Of a DNA stretch of 35,082 nt, positions 22,301-26,374 are shown piece after piece. The stretch lies in the NCBI GenBank assembly GCA_027486335.1, contig JAIXPK010000363.1, forward strand, positions 1-35,082, given 5' to 3'. The notes under the pieces were generated by a model. That model ran no database searches, was not told the DNA's origin, and saw only the letters and a program-made list of their open reading frames with translations. Numbering within the stretch: the stretch's first letter is position 1; the number at the start of each line of letters is the position of its first letter. The DNA comes from Verrucomicrobiaceae bacterium (lineage in GTDB: Bacteria; Verrucomicrobiota; Verrucomicrobiia; Verrucomicrobiales; V1-33). A program made the translations under genes and the position numbers.

Positions 22301-24307
22301 AACGTGGTTGCGATCACGGATAATGAAGGACGCAGTCAGACCTTCGGTTACGATGCGCTTGGGCGGATGACGCGTGCTGAGAGTGCGGGAGGGCTTGTCG
22401 AGGTGTTCGGGTACAACCGGTTTGACCGGCTGACGACGTACACCTCGCCGGACGGCAAAGTCTGGGAGTATGGGTACAGCAATGACGGGTTGAGGGTGAG
22501 CGAGACCTCGCCGGAAGGCCGGGTGCGGCGGTTTGAGTATACGGATGCGGGCAAGCTGGAGCGGACGATTGAGGCGAACGGGGACGTGGAAGAGATCGGG
22601 TATGACGCGGGTGGGCGTGCGACGAGCTATGAGTATGCAGCGGGCGCGACGCCTGCGGTGGTGCAGAAGGCGGTGACGTTCAGCTATGATGCCGATGGGC
22701 GGATTTCGGGTTATACGATGCCTGGGTCGAGTGCGGTGTATGGGTACGATGCGAAGGGGCGGAAGACGTCGGAGGCGGTGAACTATGGAGCGTTCACGAA
22801 GACGCAGGGCTGGACGTTCAATGCGGACGACAGTGTGGCGACGCATACGAATGCGGCGGGGACGGTGATTGGGTACCGGTATGATGCGGGCGGGAGATTG
22901 GAGTCGATTGAACTGCCTGGAGTGGGGCAGATCACGTACGGGTCGAGGTATGGCGGGCGGGTTGGTGCGATTACGCTGCCTGGAGGGGTGACGCAGACGT
23001 TCAGTTATGATCCGCTGCTGAGGCCGACTGGGATGACGATGCGCAAGGCGGATGGGACGGCGGTGTATGCGTGGACGGAGGCGTTTGATGGACTGAATCA
23101 GGTCCAGGAGCGGGTGATGGACGGCGTGACGGAGAGCTTCGGGTTTGATGCGTCGGGACGACTGACGATGGCGGGCGGGACGGCGTTCACGTATGACGAG
23201 CGAGGGAACCGGACGTCGCGGACGGGAGTGCCTGGGTTGTGGGTGTACAATGACGATGACGAGCTGGAGACGGCTGGCGGAGCGGCCTTCGGGTATGATG
23301 CCCGGGGGAACCGGACGAGCCGCACTGGAGGCGGAGGAAATCATGGGTACACATATGATGCGCAGGGATTGCTGACGTCGGTGGTGACTCCGGCGGGGAC
23401 GGTGAGTTATCGATATGATCCGTTCGGGCGGCGGCTTGCGAAGACTGTGGGTGGGGTGACGACGTATTTCAGTCCGAGCGACGACGGGATTGAGGCTGAG
23501 TTTGACGCGGCTGGGAATGAGGTGGCGAGTTACGGGTATGATCCGGCTTCGGAGTACGGGCAGCGGGCGCTGTGGAAGAAGGTGGGGCCTGTGTATTACT
23601 GGTACGGGTTCGACAAGCTAGGCACACCGTGTGTGATGGTGGACAGTGACGGGCTGGTGGTATGGAAGGCGAGTTACGATGCGTTCGGGGCGGCCACGGT
23701 GACGGTGGCGACGGTGGAGAATCATCTGCGGCTGCCGGGTCAGTATTTTGATGCGGAGACGGGACTGCATTACAACTGGCGCCGGTACTATGATCCTGCG
23801 ACGGGGCGGTTCCTGAGTCGGGATCCGGTGCGGGATGAGTACAATCACTTCCTGTATGCGCAGAACAATCCGCTCACGAAATTCGACCCGGACGGATTGC
23901 GTGCGAAGGTTAGTGTGCCGATTCCTCCGGGTGGGGGCATTTGCAAGGTTTACACGTCGCTCGATTTCTGCGAGTGCGGGGTGAAGTGCGGTGGTTCGCT
24001 GGGTTCCAGTAAGGCCAAGGGTGCGGGTTGCGAGCTGGCGGCGGACGCGGATCTCTGCAATGGGCGGAACGGGAATGGTCCGGGAGGGTTCCCGGCACCG
24101 AAGGTGTGTGTGGCGGCTGGCTGCAAGGTCGGGGACGGAACGTGCAAGGTGGAGCTGCTGAAGGCGTGTTATGACTTCAGTAAGAAGAAGGGGGGGGCAT
24201 CCGGGCCGGCGGTTGGCTGCAAGGCGAAGGGGCCCGGGAAGAGTGAAGGCGAGTTCAAGACGCCACCGATCATCAGGACCGGTGAACGTGATGGCTGGGG
24301 TTACTGA
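4355..24307 (+). CDS. Giant exported RHS-repeat protein with three FG-GAP beta-propellers (6650 aa)
   Basis: ATG 4355 gives a signal peptide (MKAKFPTIQLLSALLAGHGLAA); an in-frame ATG at 4325 overlaps the previous gene and is less likely. Approximate domains by residue: lectin-like jelly roll 23-190; five units of an Ig-like domain with LPAEG plus two pre-peptidase-C-like domains (196-3154), the middle three also holding a 7-bladed FG-GAP propeller; four CARDB-like domains (3156-3669); Ig-like and FN3 domains (3671-4476); further Ig-like and carboxypeptidase-regulatory-like folds (to about 5190); Cys-rich collar (5201-5397); RHS/YD shell (5399-6449); RHS core (6457-6515) ending NPLTKFDPDGL; unique tip (6516-6650). 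RHS shells enclose a C-terminal cargo that is autoproteolytically released after DPxGL in known toxins. The propellers carry DxNxDGxxD calcium loops. The protein is most likely cell-surface or extracellular, for adhesion, contact delivery or degradation; which of these is not shown. No secretion apparatus is visible in the window. Confidence 0.93.
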   Translation: MKAKFPTIQLLSALLAGHGLAATVPYSQDFEGVIGSEWSLSTVNNTHVAAFTKFSGRFTNQAQTLTLSGLTVGTSYTVSLDLYVIDSWDGNGGSGPDYFKVVVDGTARFRETFSNFNGNPPSQPQTFVGAPDVGRTHLGFSGSFVDAIYRRIEVPFTATAATATIAFQGENLQDVNDESWGVDNVVVQTSASLAATAIETVTLPAEGGTTSDPIDRFSMTASRGLNSATANAAASYDLRRSGVDGVFGNGDDVVVPLVPAYAGGKTVSFVVTDNPLQPGTYRFRTIGLLDGAGLPVTDFVRVFSVADPAVGRLENIDNNTLEQATALPMTETPSGSGFLTALGAGTFNTTADVDYWRFDAEAGDRVTVRLEADALGVYPQLYLQNGAGANLVTAGGDYNGTVQIQNYVVTSPGSLLLRVFSNNAIARYQMRVDQARGLLLEVEGNDSVGAANVLPLAGTLRIAGALPTGDSEGDYFRLGTLNAGNAIDLNVSLPAGGVLVPGDLTLNLYADSNATPIATAAGGLLSHTLAADGVIYARVRSGAVRGLRAQYVMGLAISDGVPPRVTGTSLPAEAGSTTDLIDRFTVSFSEEMRAATVNDPANFELRSAGPDGVFDNGDDAVYGFVSGGYTSGLSAAYRITNGPLQTGSYRFRAATALLDRVGNGMAAPFERNFAVAGLAGFPGENRSNGNQALATTMSLTPGTNPDGTFSASSSYASGGNNSYHLVSGRLDGDAFDDLVVANYGSSTISVLLGRGDGSFAAPVTYPTAANPHSVVLGDLNGDGNLDVFYSNYGAGSVGVRLGTGDGTLGAAVNYAVGSNPHRVVLADFNADGRLDAAVTNYGSNTVSVFPGNGDGTLGARVNVAVAGGPLGIAAGDVNADGRIDLVTANYNSHNLSVMLGDGAGGFGVPTVTSGVSGSNPYALVLSDFNGDGVLDAATSHLSTANVGWFRGIGDGTFAAAVAVPTGFGGNYHLTAGDLNGDGRPDLVVANYNNSRVIVLGSNVDGSIAAPLVYSIGGNPIAVALGDYNKDGRVDIATANHSNATVTVLLGNSVQPLVEDPVGSGLTSGTGRGRLQLADGTWDEDYWSFSGTAGHVLTFASETPGNPGSSGLRYDLYRPDGAFLTRFYADSNGRGQSSPVTLPISGRYTIGVFVNHGYEGEYRIRVSAASPPWQWEDEGNDSVGGADPLVISAGAPGHQIASVGGYIANNDTAGDYYRLGTQGVGTTIALTLTKPSTSPLVPTLQLFNAAGTVVASGTTSLSHTIGAGGAGVYFARVSGTPASSGLMSVYLLEMDAADIIAPLVTGCTLPAEGTTSTALTDKFSLSFSEDLVTGPVNSMANYELRFAGADGVFDNGDDFLHTLIGDGYSGGLSAGYRITSGPLQPGSYRFTVATELRDRAENRLEVPFVRLFSVANIPGYVFEGLANGSLAGATGLSLSPGSAADGSFAVRSSGAIGAQAYQIVGGLFNADAFPDLVITNYGSGNVSVLLGNGNATFAAAVNYPTGANPFGVAVGDLNGDGRLDLVTANGGNNNLSVRLGNGDGTFGANAVFPVGSSPRRVVLGDFNGDSRLDAAVANEGSANASILAGNGDGTFAAHTTVAVGGSPVGIASGDVNGDGRLDLVVANYGSDTISVLAGNGAGGFAPQAVFPCHASCDPYAVVLRDFDGDGRLDAATSNLSAATVSLLRGNGDGTFGAPAAVPTGFAGNYHLQAGDLDGDGITDLAVANYSNSRLIVVTGRGDGSFEAPAAYSLSGNPIAAEIGDFNQDGRADIATANHGNSTYAILTGNGVQPLAEDPVGSGFRFGTARGNLSLAAGVWDEDYWGFSGNAGDVVTFASETPGNPGSSGLRYDLYRPDGTFLTRFYADGNGRGQSGPVTLPLSGRYTIGVFVNHGYEGEYRFRVTTAPPPWQWETEGNDSTGAANGLAMTAGAAGTQVAKVGGYIANYDTAGDFYRLGTQGAGTTITLGLTKPDSSPLVPTVQIVNAAGTAVATGATGAEFEIPAGADGVYYARVSGAAGSIGLMSVYGLEIVAEDGVAPAITACTLPAEGTVSTVIQDRFSLTFSEDLVAAPVNTMANFELRHAGVDGAFGNADDVLYALSSDGYGGGLGVSFRVTNGPLQPGAFRYTVAPVLVDRAGNVLAAPFIRNFSVANIPGYVFENLNNGSPAVATSLSLAPGAAFDGSFSSTAQVGVGANPYNLASGDLNGDGRLDVVTANYGGGSISVLMGNGNAAFAPAVNYAAGSNPFGIGLGDLNGDGRLDVVVANSSSHNLVVRLGNGDGTFGASTAFAVGTTPRRVVLADFNGDTRLDVAVANESTDNISVLLGNGNGTFATQTPFASGDAPVGIDAADLNGDGRPDIVAASYGSDNLSVYLNNGSGGFSAQAVFASTANSDPYSVVVRDFNGDGRPDAVTSNLSTANVSYLPGTGPGTFGAAVTVGTGFSGNYHVGAVDFDGDAQLDLAVSNYSNSRFIVLSGNGNGTFGSPSVYSIAGNPIASAPGDFNGDGRMDLATCQYGNSTVTLFLGNGVLPLAEDPVGSGMASGTGRGNLPLIAGTWDEDYWSFSGTAGDIINFASETPGSPGSSGLRYDLYRPDGSYLTRFYADSNGRGQSDPVRLPVSGRYSIGVFVNHGYEGEYRFRVTTAKPPVQWETEANNSIASANVLALSAGDPGHQVATVGGHLAINDTSGDYFRLGNQGAGTVLSLSLTQPVSSPLVPTLQLYNSAGVLVASGASELTHTVAAGGDDAYFARVNGAVGSLGLMSVYQLAIDAADIIAPQILGSTLPAEGTTGTGLVDRFALSFSEEMVAAPVVNVSNFELRHAGVDGEFDNADDTVYALSSDGYSGGLSASYRVTAAPLQPGSYRFTAATALVDRAGNPMASEYVQRFAIATTVGYVMENRDNNTRATATGMVLEEDPAGHRSAGARGFLPNLPVTGWDVDYWKFDALAGDLLTLVAGNVGNPGSSGRRFDVYRPDGTLLQGFYTEWNGLGQMVPVAVPVTGTYTVAISIWYGHEGEYRFRVSTVKPPLQLETEPNGTVGAASGLSLATSGDSRFGSVAGTIQSAGELDYFNLGSIAAGQTIYLTARRPGLSPITPVVSVYTAANAYMPESGGGRPFDGVAEVRITTAGTYYAAVRNGNPSSTSLDQYVLDVQVVPTGSLDFPNLIVSEIVPPSGGGILSGQTIQLAFTVRNGGALATPVPAWFDRVALSKNNVLGDGDDIPVGTIARNGALDPGGAYAVNRTFQLPDGLSGDYFVIVETDSGNAVNEFVLEADNIAVSETTFPVTLAPYPDLRIEGMAASGPNAAGLIGLSWNSANRGNRAAAAWKQRMTVTRAGVAGVVSEVESDVTGPLNAGNVLGHSDSFMPVAAGRYTFSVLADSRNEVFEHDGTSNASAESNNTATVSVDATRDLTVPLIEVTPDTGVQSGTRLTIRWTDRNNGNLPLGTPFYDRVTVRNLTTGENLLVEDRYYDPATAGNGVIGAGETRVRETGVNLPDGLRGVGVMQVEVVTDFHGQVAEYLAAGGAEGNNVAQLSVTSAIAPYPDLQVTGLALAPATVSPGTVVTVSWIDRNEGNAPVQRSWYDRVTAVNTTTGSTISDQVVHYDIAAPGNGELAASSGRSRSAQFTVPNGAAGLGQIRVTVTADTYNGVFEFNAGGTGETNNGAERTVASANVDFTGPVVSNTQYNGAGIADGSVLTGSGRISASVADPAGIGRVEFYLRPQGGVDVLLGTDSNGSDGYSAVWNAESAANGTYVFTIRAFDTFSNETVLTRTVSLVLAPPPAPVITAPVSGFETNQSLLTVRGTALPSTQVVVRLNGVDAGAGVTVGADGAWQIPVTLVNGANQITARASNAAGAGAASNTVTATLDLTVPSPPGSVAAVSREDGRIRVTWSASGGPGIAGYHLYRSAAPFSDPAGPGVVRVTSVLLAAQQFDDTPATDGTWHYRLTATSVAGNVSVLSESVSAVSDRLPPSLGAVVFTPRNAAHLIGGRFGTGIVDVDVRVSEPLNGVPFFSLVPASGGFPLPVTLREGADPLQYGGSFTITEDTAAGSYQVSYSMRDANSNRGAGTSPTAGLVIDTRGPAVDGLTLSATAPILNDSASPASLEVTLHLDEVSAGVPEVQWSLTRLPANLTGTLVDLVAGVDARTWVGVITLPAGAGAPEPEDLRFSFRASDDLGNEGREIKVTSSFEVYQGTLPALDAPSGFSAVARAGGIIDLGWSRRNGASGYQIYRSAVNGGAGVLLPLTVISDPAVLSFSDAPGEDGEYHYAIAALRTANGVTVAGTASAPPVHATADDVPPAAPHDMGLTLASNGILSQWVAGIPAEAGVRYRVYRATAPIGSSVGLTPLTTTLTATRYLDPSPVPALRYYAVAAVDAAGNESALSNSAYLNATLWAVSSITVERPESGPLALSWTNASPDIRGYKLFLGPALGGTLMSPTLLPSPAFVDHGYASGDRRYSIVTVDSADAESPSRSIVLPGIEYALVPDQTVRRGLVSRLRVSVRNLSETETLSNALAKITLAGQVHQSEAFSLAPLETREVGVVVGGYASLTDATAPVALRIESRPEEGALLRYLASGTVAVADGGLSAEVIPGKFTRGGNGSFQFRVRNTSSETVEVVSAKSSGGADSPDLRVRLIDPNGNVLSGRQLRINVGPSVVTVADGTSVLRMAPGGEFLSDAIEIPVPETGAAQLTVQVEVDRAYYRYGRPEQVTSPGTSARETASLTEVGYDGVIAGALPAVSNGDQPVVITGRAVASPGGTVPVPNVALRLGISSGGFERVNQVTTDDAGNFSFRFQPLATESGRYSVWVSHPDLLLKTPQATFVISRVTMEPGSASIRVPRNYTQRIVPVVRAGEGTTATNLRLEADGVVPAGISLSLDARASLGGGESTSLPFTFIGDSTAAATGSFRLRLVSDENAGGWATLAVEYALTAATAAATFTPNVIDTGVNPGGAESETFRIRSVGLVPLKNVQLALVRIDGAAELPPPAWANLAVAPLTAEIPVGDELPVTLNVQPPGDTAPGDYFFDIRFKAANYSDVSIPVRVVITASGTGNAIFKVVDLLTLTPNPRYVAPGNAQHPDPLYQGVLGATIQLQSEDVPSFVRSVTTDGYGEADFRVGGEPALPAGRYKYRVTADGHDSRTGRLLIRPGVTLSETVLIPNRFVTIEWDVVPITIEDRYEILLEATFETNVPAPVVTVNPPILNLPAMCAGSVFYGEFAFTNHGLIRANSFTFVPPVSDEYNQFELLDTIPTSIDARTTIVVPYKVTSKKSFPGIVCGPEAGGDDGRSVRVEKAARNGSSGDCIRYTACFNYTYKHRCPWGDEVTSSGTVCANYAYGNCGGPSGPGSASGGYYYFGPGGGSGPGGTGQGWGNWGGSIKGSSDGCFPDFFDCKNRNPIGCWVNYVTRQFEDEALDLETLVPGSGNVVNRVRRFYRDNRWNFEHVDAALVIRTDGSGPSELKHLGSTFSPVDSTRLEFSNGRDRIRRVSAGWKLNAANGNWREFNENGRLEKSGRDAATLLVYLYDADGNVSGLGAADGTSFLTFTWSGGHLTGVTDVHGRTVGYEYSGNLLSTVTDSEGAVTRYFYDGSGRMDRYVDATGLTHRLAYDGAGHALSLLDEEGNGRLFSYDYDKLRREYYLGEQFTSGFLRERWYDSDGNIRLAKLNGQLVREVTLVDRTETLLYGDGSQVVQEYDENGAIRRVSMPDGSVQAYEYDPVTRLLSKAVDPAGVITLYQRDAAGNLLQLTEAAGLPEQRVTVFAYNSAGKLATERMTTGDGMGTTERSYTYDADGRIATRTDEVGKVTRYEDHDANGYATRVVDPDNRALQYVYDASGRMKSRQDALGNRWQFEHDAFNNVTATIDAAGGRSETYYNIENLPSRSMDVFGTETRRIKYGPDGRVTEERDAAGRVTVNSYDDFGRLWKVTNPSGEVIEYRYKDTDPEGARPAEIVYPTFTRKLDYEYATRKVTTTDWVGGTKLRTTIHEIDTRGNVVAITDNEGRSQTFGYDALGRMTRAESAGGLVEVFGYNRFDRLTTYTSPDGKVWEYGYSNDGLRVSETSPEGRVRRFEYTDAGKLERTIEANGDVEEIGYDAGGRATSYEYAAGATPAVVQKAVTFSYDADGRISGYTMPGSSAVYGYDAKGRKTSEAVNYGAFTKTQGWTFNADDSVATHTNAAGTVIGYRYDAGGRLESIELPGVGQITYGSRYGGRVGAITLPGGVTQTFSYDPLLRPTGMTMRKADGTAVYAWTEAFDGLNQVQERVMDGVTESFGFDASGRLTMAGGTAFTYDERGNRTSRTGVPGLWVYNDDDELETAGGAAFGYDARGNRTSRTGGGGNHGYTYDAQGLLTSVVTPAGTVSYRYDPFGRRLAKTVGGVTTYFSPSDDGIEAEFDAAGNEVASYGYDPASEYGQRALWKKVGPVYYWYGFDKLGTPCVMVDSDGLVVWKASYDAFGAATVTVATVENHLRLPGQYFDAETGLHYNWRRYYDPATGRFLSRDPVRDEYNHFLYAQNNPLTKFDPDGLRAKVSVPIPPGGGICKVYTSLDFCECGVKCGGSLGSSKAKGAGCELAADADLCNGRNGNGPGGFPAPKVCVAAGCKVGDGTCKVELLKACYDFSKKKGGASGPAVGCKAKGPGKSEGEFKTPPIIRTGERDGWGY
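4421..4925 (+). other. N-terminal lectin-like jelly-roll domain of the giant protein
   Basis: This covers residues about 23-190 of the giant protein. It begins YSQDFEG and continues with LDLYVIDSWDGNGG...GPDYFKVVVDG and ends ENLQDVNDESWGVDNVVV. That pattern is typical of concanavalin- or carbohydrate-binding-like beta sandwiches at the front of verrucomicrobial and myxobacterial surface proteins. Sugar binding is a family-level guess. Confidence 0.6.
6521..7510 (+). repeat. FG-GAP beta-propeller 1 (seven blades)
   Basis: Seven consecutive ~49-residue FG-GAP/VCBS repeats follow the pattern GDLNGDGxxDxxxANYxSxxxSVLLGxGDGTF. Each blade carries an Asp-rich calcium loop. Seven copies match one closed seven-bladed integrin-alpha-like propeller. 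Blades 5 to 7 have individual signatures (HLSTANVG; NYHLTAGDLNGDG; GNPIAVALGDYNKDG). Confidence 0.88.
8732..9721 (+). repeat. FG-GAP beta-propeller 2 (seven blades)
   Basis: This block has the same length (990 nt) and blade order as propeller 1. Blade 4 ends in PCHASCDPYA, a Cys pair missing from the equivalent positions of propellers 1 and 3 (SGVSGSNPYA and ASTANSDPYS). The pair could form a local disulfide. Confidence 0.88.
10943..11932 (+). repeat. FG-GAP beta-propeller 3 (seven blades)
   Basis: This is the third 990-nt block of seven FG-GAP blades, starting exactly 2211 nt (737 codons) after propeller 2, which itself starts 2211 nt after propeller 1. The calcium loops are well kept (DLNGDGRLD, DFNGDTRLD, DFNGDGRMD). 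Blade 7 has a single Cys (LATCQYGNS). Confidence 0.88.
13820..15360 (+). repeat. Four tandem CARDB-like domains
   Basis: Four copies of about 125 residues begin at about 13825, 14215, 14575 and 14965. They show the CARDB pattern: PDL at the start (FPNLIVSEI, YPDLRIEGM, YPDLQVTGL), then SG--V-LSW--RN-GN in the first half and a V-V-TD--N-V-E strand followed by NN at the end. CARDB domains are cell-adhesion-related bacterial Ig-like folds. Confidence 0.75.
15955..17780 (+). other. Fibronectin type III and Ig-like stalk region
   Basis: FN3-like domains are recognisable from PPGSVAAVSREDGRIRVTWS...GYHLYRSA, PSGFSAVARAGGIIDLGWS...GYQIYRSA and APHDMGLTLASNGILSQW...YRVYRAT, with a weaker fourth (SSITVERPESGPLALSWTNA...GYKLFLG). 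Two Ig-like modules sit between the first and second FN3 (about 16255-16910). The region probably acts as an extended spacer. Confidence 0.7.
19955..20545 (+). other. Cysteine-rich collar before the RHS shell
   Basis: Ten cysteines occur within about 195 residues (MCAG, VCGPE, DCIRYTACF, HRCPWG, VCANYAYGNCGG, GCFPDFFDCK, IGCW). Between them is a Gly/Tyr/Ser-rich low-complexity stretch (GYYYFGPGGGSGPGG). It lies immediately before CWVNYVTRQF...VRRFYRDN, which resembles the DUF6531-like start of RHS proteins. No known domain is recognised in the collar itself. Confidence 0.65.
20550..23899 (+). repeat. RHS/YD-repeat shell and RHS-associated core domain
   Basis: There are more than twenty YD repeats, such as YEYSGNLLSTVTDSEG, YFYDGSGRMDRYVDATG and FGYDALGRMTRAES. 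They are closed by the core block PGQYFDAETGLHYNWRRYYD, then GRFLSRDP, NNPLTKFDPDGL (ending at 23899). Known RHS proteins wrap these repeats into a hollow cocoon around the C-terminal cargo and cut after the DPxGL motif. Only one Cys is seen in the whole shell (GTPCVMV). Confidence 0.92.
23900..24304 (+). other. 135-aa cysteine-rich RHS tip of unknown function
   Basis: This is everything after the DPDGL cut motif. It holds eleven cysteines, many lysines and glycines, and pairs such as FCECG, VKCGG, VCVAAGC and GTCKVELLKAC. No nuclease, deaminase, ADP-ribosyltransferase or peptidase motif is recognisable. Such tips are toxins in classic polymorphic systems, but the next gene here is an exported Ig-type protein rather than a small immunity gene. 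A disulfide-knotted binding or structural domain is equally possible. An eight-G run lies at 24190-24197. Confidence 0.7.
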
Positions 24308-24320
24308 GAGAACATTCAAA

Positions 24321-26348
24321 ATGAACCAACTTATGAAAGCGATTCAGCGATTGCTGCTTCCCGCCATAGCTCTCCTAGCCGGACCGCTGCCGCGGTTGGG
24401 CGCGCAGGATGTCTGTGCGCGGGTGAAGATCCAGATTGAGCAGGAGCTTACGTTCGAGCGCGAGGCGTTCGAGGCGCGGATGACGATCACGAACGGGTTG
24501 CCGGAGACTGGGCTGACGGACCTGACGGTGACGGTGAATTTTGCGGATGAGGCCGGTGACCCTGTGATTGCGACCAGTGATCCGAACAATCTGGCGGCGC
24601 AGTTTTTCATCCGGCTGCAGGATGGGAGCAGCATACCGTCATCAATTGCTTCGGGGTCGGCGGCGTCGATCAAGTGGCTGATCATCCCGAGTGCCGGGGC
24701 GGGGGGATCTCGGCCCGGGGGAGTGCGTTATCTGGTCGGGGCGGAGGTGAATTACAAGGTGGGTGGGAGTCCTGAGAAGGTGACGGTGGCGCCGGATACG
24801 ATTTCGGTGAAGCCGATGCCGCGGCTGACGTTGGATTACTTTCTGCCGTCGGAGGTGAACGGGGATGATCCATTTACGGCGTTCATTGAGGAACCGGAGC
24901 CGTTTTCGCTGGGGGTGCGGATCAAGAACACTGGGTATGGGCCGGCGACGAAATTGAAGATTGATTCGAGCCAGCCGAAGATCGTGGAGAATTCGCAGGG
25001 CCTGCTGATCGCGTTCCGGCTGCATGGTTGTTCGATTGATGATCTGCCTGCTGCGCCGACGCTGCTGGCGGATTTCGGGACGATTCCAGGCGGATCGACG
25101 AAGATGGGGCGGTGGGTGATGACGAGCAGCCTTTACGGGCGGTTCATTGAGTTCAATGCGAGCTTTTCGCATGCGGATGATTTAGGCGGGCGGCTGACGT
25201 CATTGATTGAGAAGGTGACTGCGCGATTGATGGTGAATGATGTGCTGGTGGATCTGCCAGGGCGGGACACGGTGAGGGATTTTCTGGCGTACACGTCGTC
25301 TGCCAAGACTGAGCTGAAGGTGTGGGAGTCGACTGGGGTGGAGACGGAGGTGAGTGATGTTTCCGGTGGATCGGCGGTGAGCGGATCAGGCAGTACGCAT
25401 GTGGTGACGAATCCCGGGGCGGTGGGGTCGCTGTATCTGAAGAAGACGGATCCGAACAACGGGCGGCGGAAGATTGTGTCGGTGACGAGGGCTGACGGGA
25501 AGAGTTTGTCTCCGACGAATTCGTGGCTATCGAAGACGTACATTCCGGGGGCGCAGCGTTATAACTATTTTCTGAACCTTTTTGATACGGGCAATGTGGC
25601 GGGGCATGCGTACACGGTGGTGTTTGAGGATGTGGTGCTGACGAATCGGAAGCCGCGGATGATTGATCCGGGGAACCGGATTTTTCCTGCTGGGGCGACG
25701 TTTGAGATGCTGGTGCTGGCGGATGATCCTGATGCGGATCCGCTGACGATCTCGGCGTCGTCGCTGCCGACTGGGGCGACGTTTACGAAGATCAATGAAG
25801 GGGTCAGTGCGCTGCGGTGGGCGCCGACGGCTGCGCAGGTGGGGGATTACACGGTAGCGTTTACGGCTTCCGACGGGCTGCTTCAGGACCGGAAGAACAT
25901 AACGATCACGGTGACGAGCGATCCGATCTCGATTGCTTGGCGGTCGAGGATTTTCGGGCCGGATGTGAGGCCGTTTGAGGTATTCTTTTCTGGTGACGAC
26001 GATGGGGACGGGATGGACAACGGGTTGGAGTATGCGTTGAACCGTGATCCGCGGCGGTCGGATGAGAGTTCGATTGTGATGCGGATTGAGTTGAATGCGG
26101 CGGACGAGATGGTGACGACGCTGACGTACATCCGGCGGACGGATGATCCGAATCTTGAGGTGGAGGTGATAGGGTCGGACACGAGCCGTGATGCGGGGCC
26201 GTGGGAAGTGCAGCCACAGGCGGTGGATCCTGATCAGACGGGGGTGCCGGACGGCATGCAGAGGTGGAAGGCGGTTGATACGGTACCGATAACAGGGGCG
26301 CATCCCCGAAGGTTTCTGCGGGTGCGGGCGAAGGTAGGAGCGCCCTGA
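24321..26348 (+). CDS. Exported Ig-domain companion protein of the RHS gene
   Basis: The product is 675 aa from ATG 24321, 13 nt after the RHS stop. This start is chosen because it gives a clean signal peptide (LMKAIQRLLLPAIALLAGPLPRLGAQ); the frame itself is open further upstream inside the RHS tip. The mature N-terminus is DVCARVKIQIEQELTFERE followed by beta-rich, CARDB/Ig-like segments. A cadherin/He-PIG-like Ig domain lies at about residues 440-533 (PRMIDPGNRIFPAGATF...WAPTAAQVGDYTVAFTASDG). After it come a calcium-binding-like DDDGDGMDNGLEYALNRDP at about 558-580 and a C-terminal beta tail (TYIRRTDDPNLEVEV...RRFLRVRA) typical of verrucomicrobial exoproteins. Tight spacing implies co-transcription with the RHS gene. 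It does not look like an immunity protein; a surface partner or scaffold is inferred. Confidence 0.82.
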   Translation: MNQLMKAIQRLLLPAIALLAGPLPRLGAQDVCARVKIQIEQELTFEREAFEARMTITNGLPETGLTDLTVTVNFADEAGDPVIATSDPNNLAAQFFIRLQDGSSIPSSIASGSAASIKWLIIPSAGAGGSRPGGVRYLVGAEVNYKVGGSPEKVTVAPDTISVKPMPRLTLDYFLPSEVNGDDPFTAFIEEPEPFSLGVRIKNTGYGPATKLKIDSSQPKIVENSQGLLIAFRLHGCSIDDLPAAPTLLADFGTIPGGSTKMGRWVMTSSLYGRFIEFNASFSHADDLGGRLTSLIEKVTARLMVNDVLVDLPGRDTVRDFLAYTSSAKTELKVWESTGVETEVSDVSGGSAVSGSGSTHVVTNPGAVGSLYLKKTDPNNGRRKIVSVTRADGKSLSPTNSWLSKTYIPGAQRYNYFLNLFDTGNVAGHAYTVVFEDVVLTNRKPRMIDPGNRIFPAGATFEMLVLADDPDADPLTISASSLPTGATFTKINEGVSALRWAPTAAQVGDYTVAFTASDGLLQDRKNITITVTSDPISIAWRSRIFGPDVRPFEVFFSGDDDGDGMDNGLEYALNRDPRRSDESSIVMRIELNAADEMVTTLTYIRRTDDPNLEVEVIGSDTSRDAGPWEVQPQAVDPDQTGVPDGMQRWKAVDTVPITGAHPRRFLRVRAKVGAP

Positions 26349-26374
26349 AGCGAATCATCAACTCAAACTGAACA

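Noticed and set aside
21176-23344. Long (722-codon) open frame on the minus strand inside the RHS region
   Set aside because: It is Arg/His/Pro-rich without domains and lies opposite regular YD repeats; such frames follow from the GC-rich codon pattern of the real gene.
24321-26348. Gene after the RHS tip as an immunity gene
   Set aside because: It is exported, 675 aa long, with an Ig domain and a calcium-type loop, unlike small immunity proteins.
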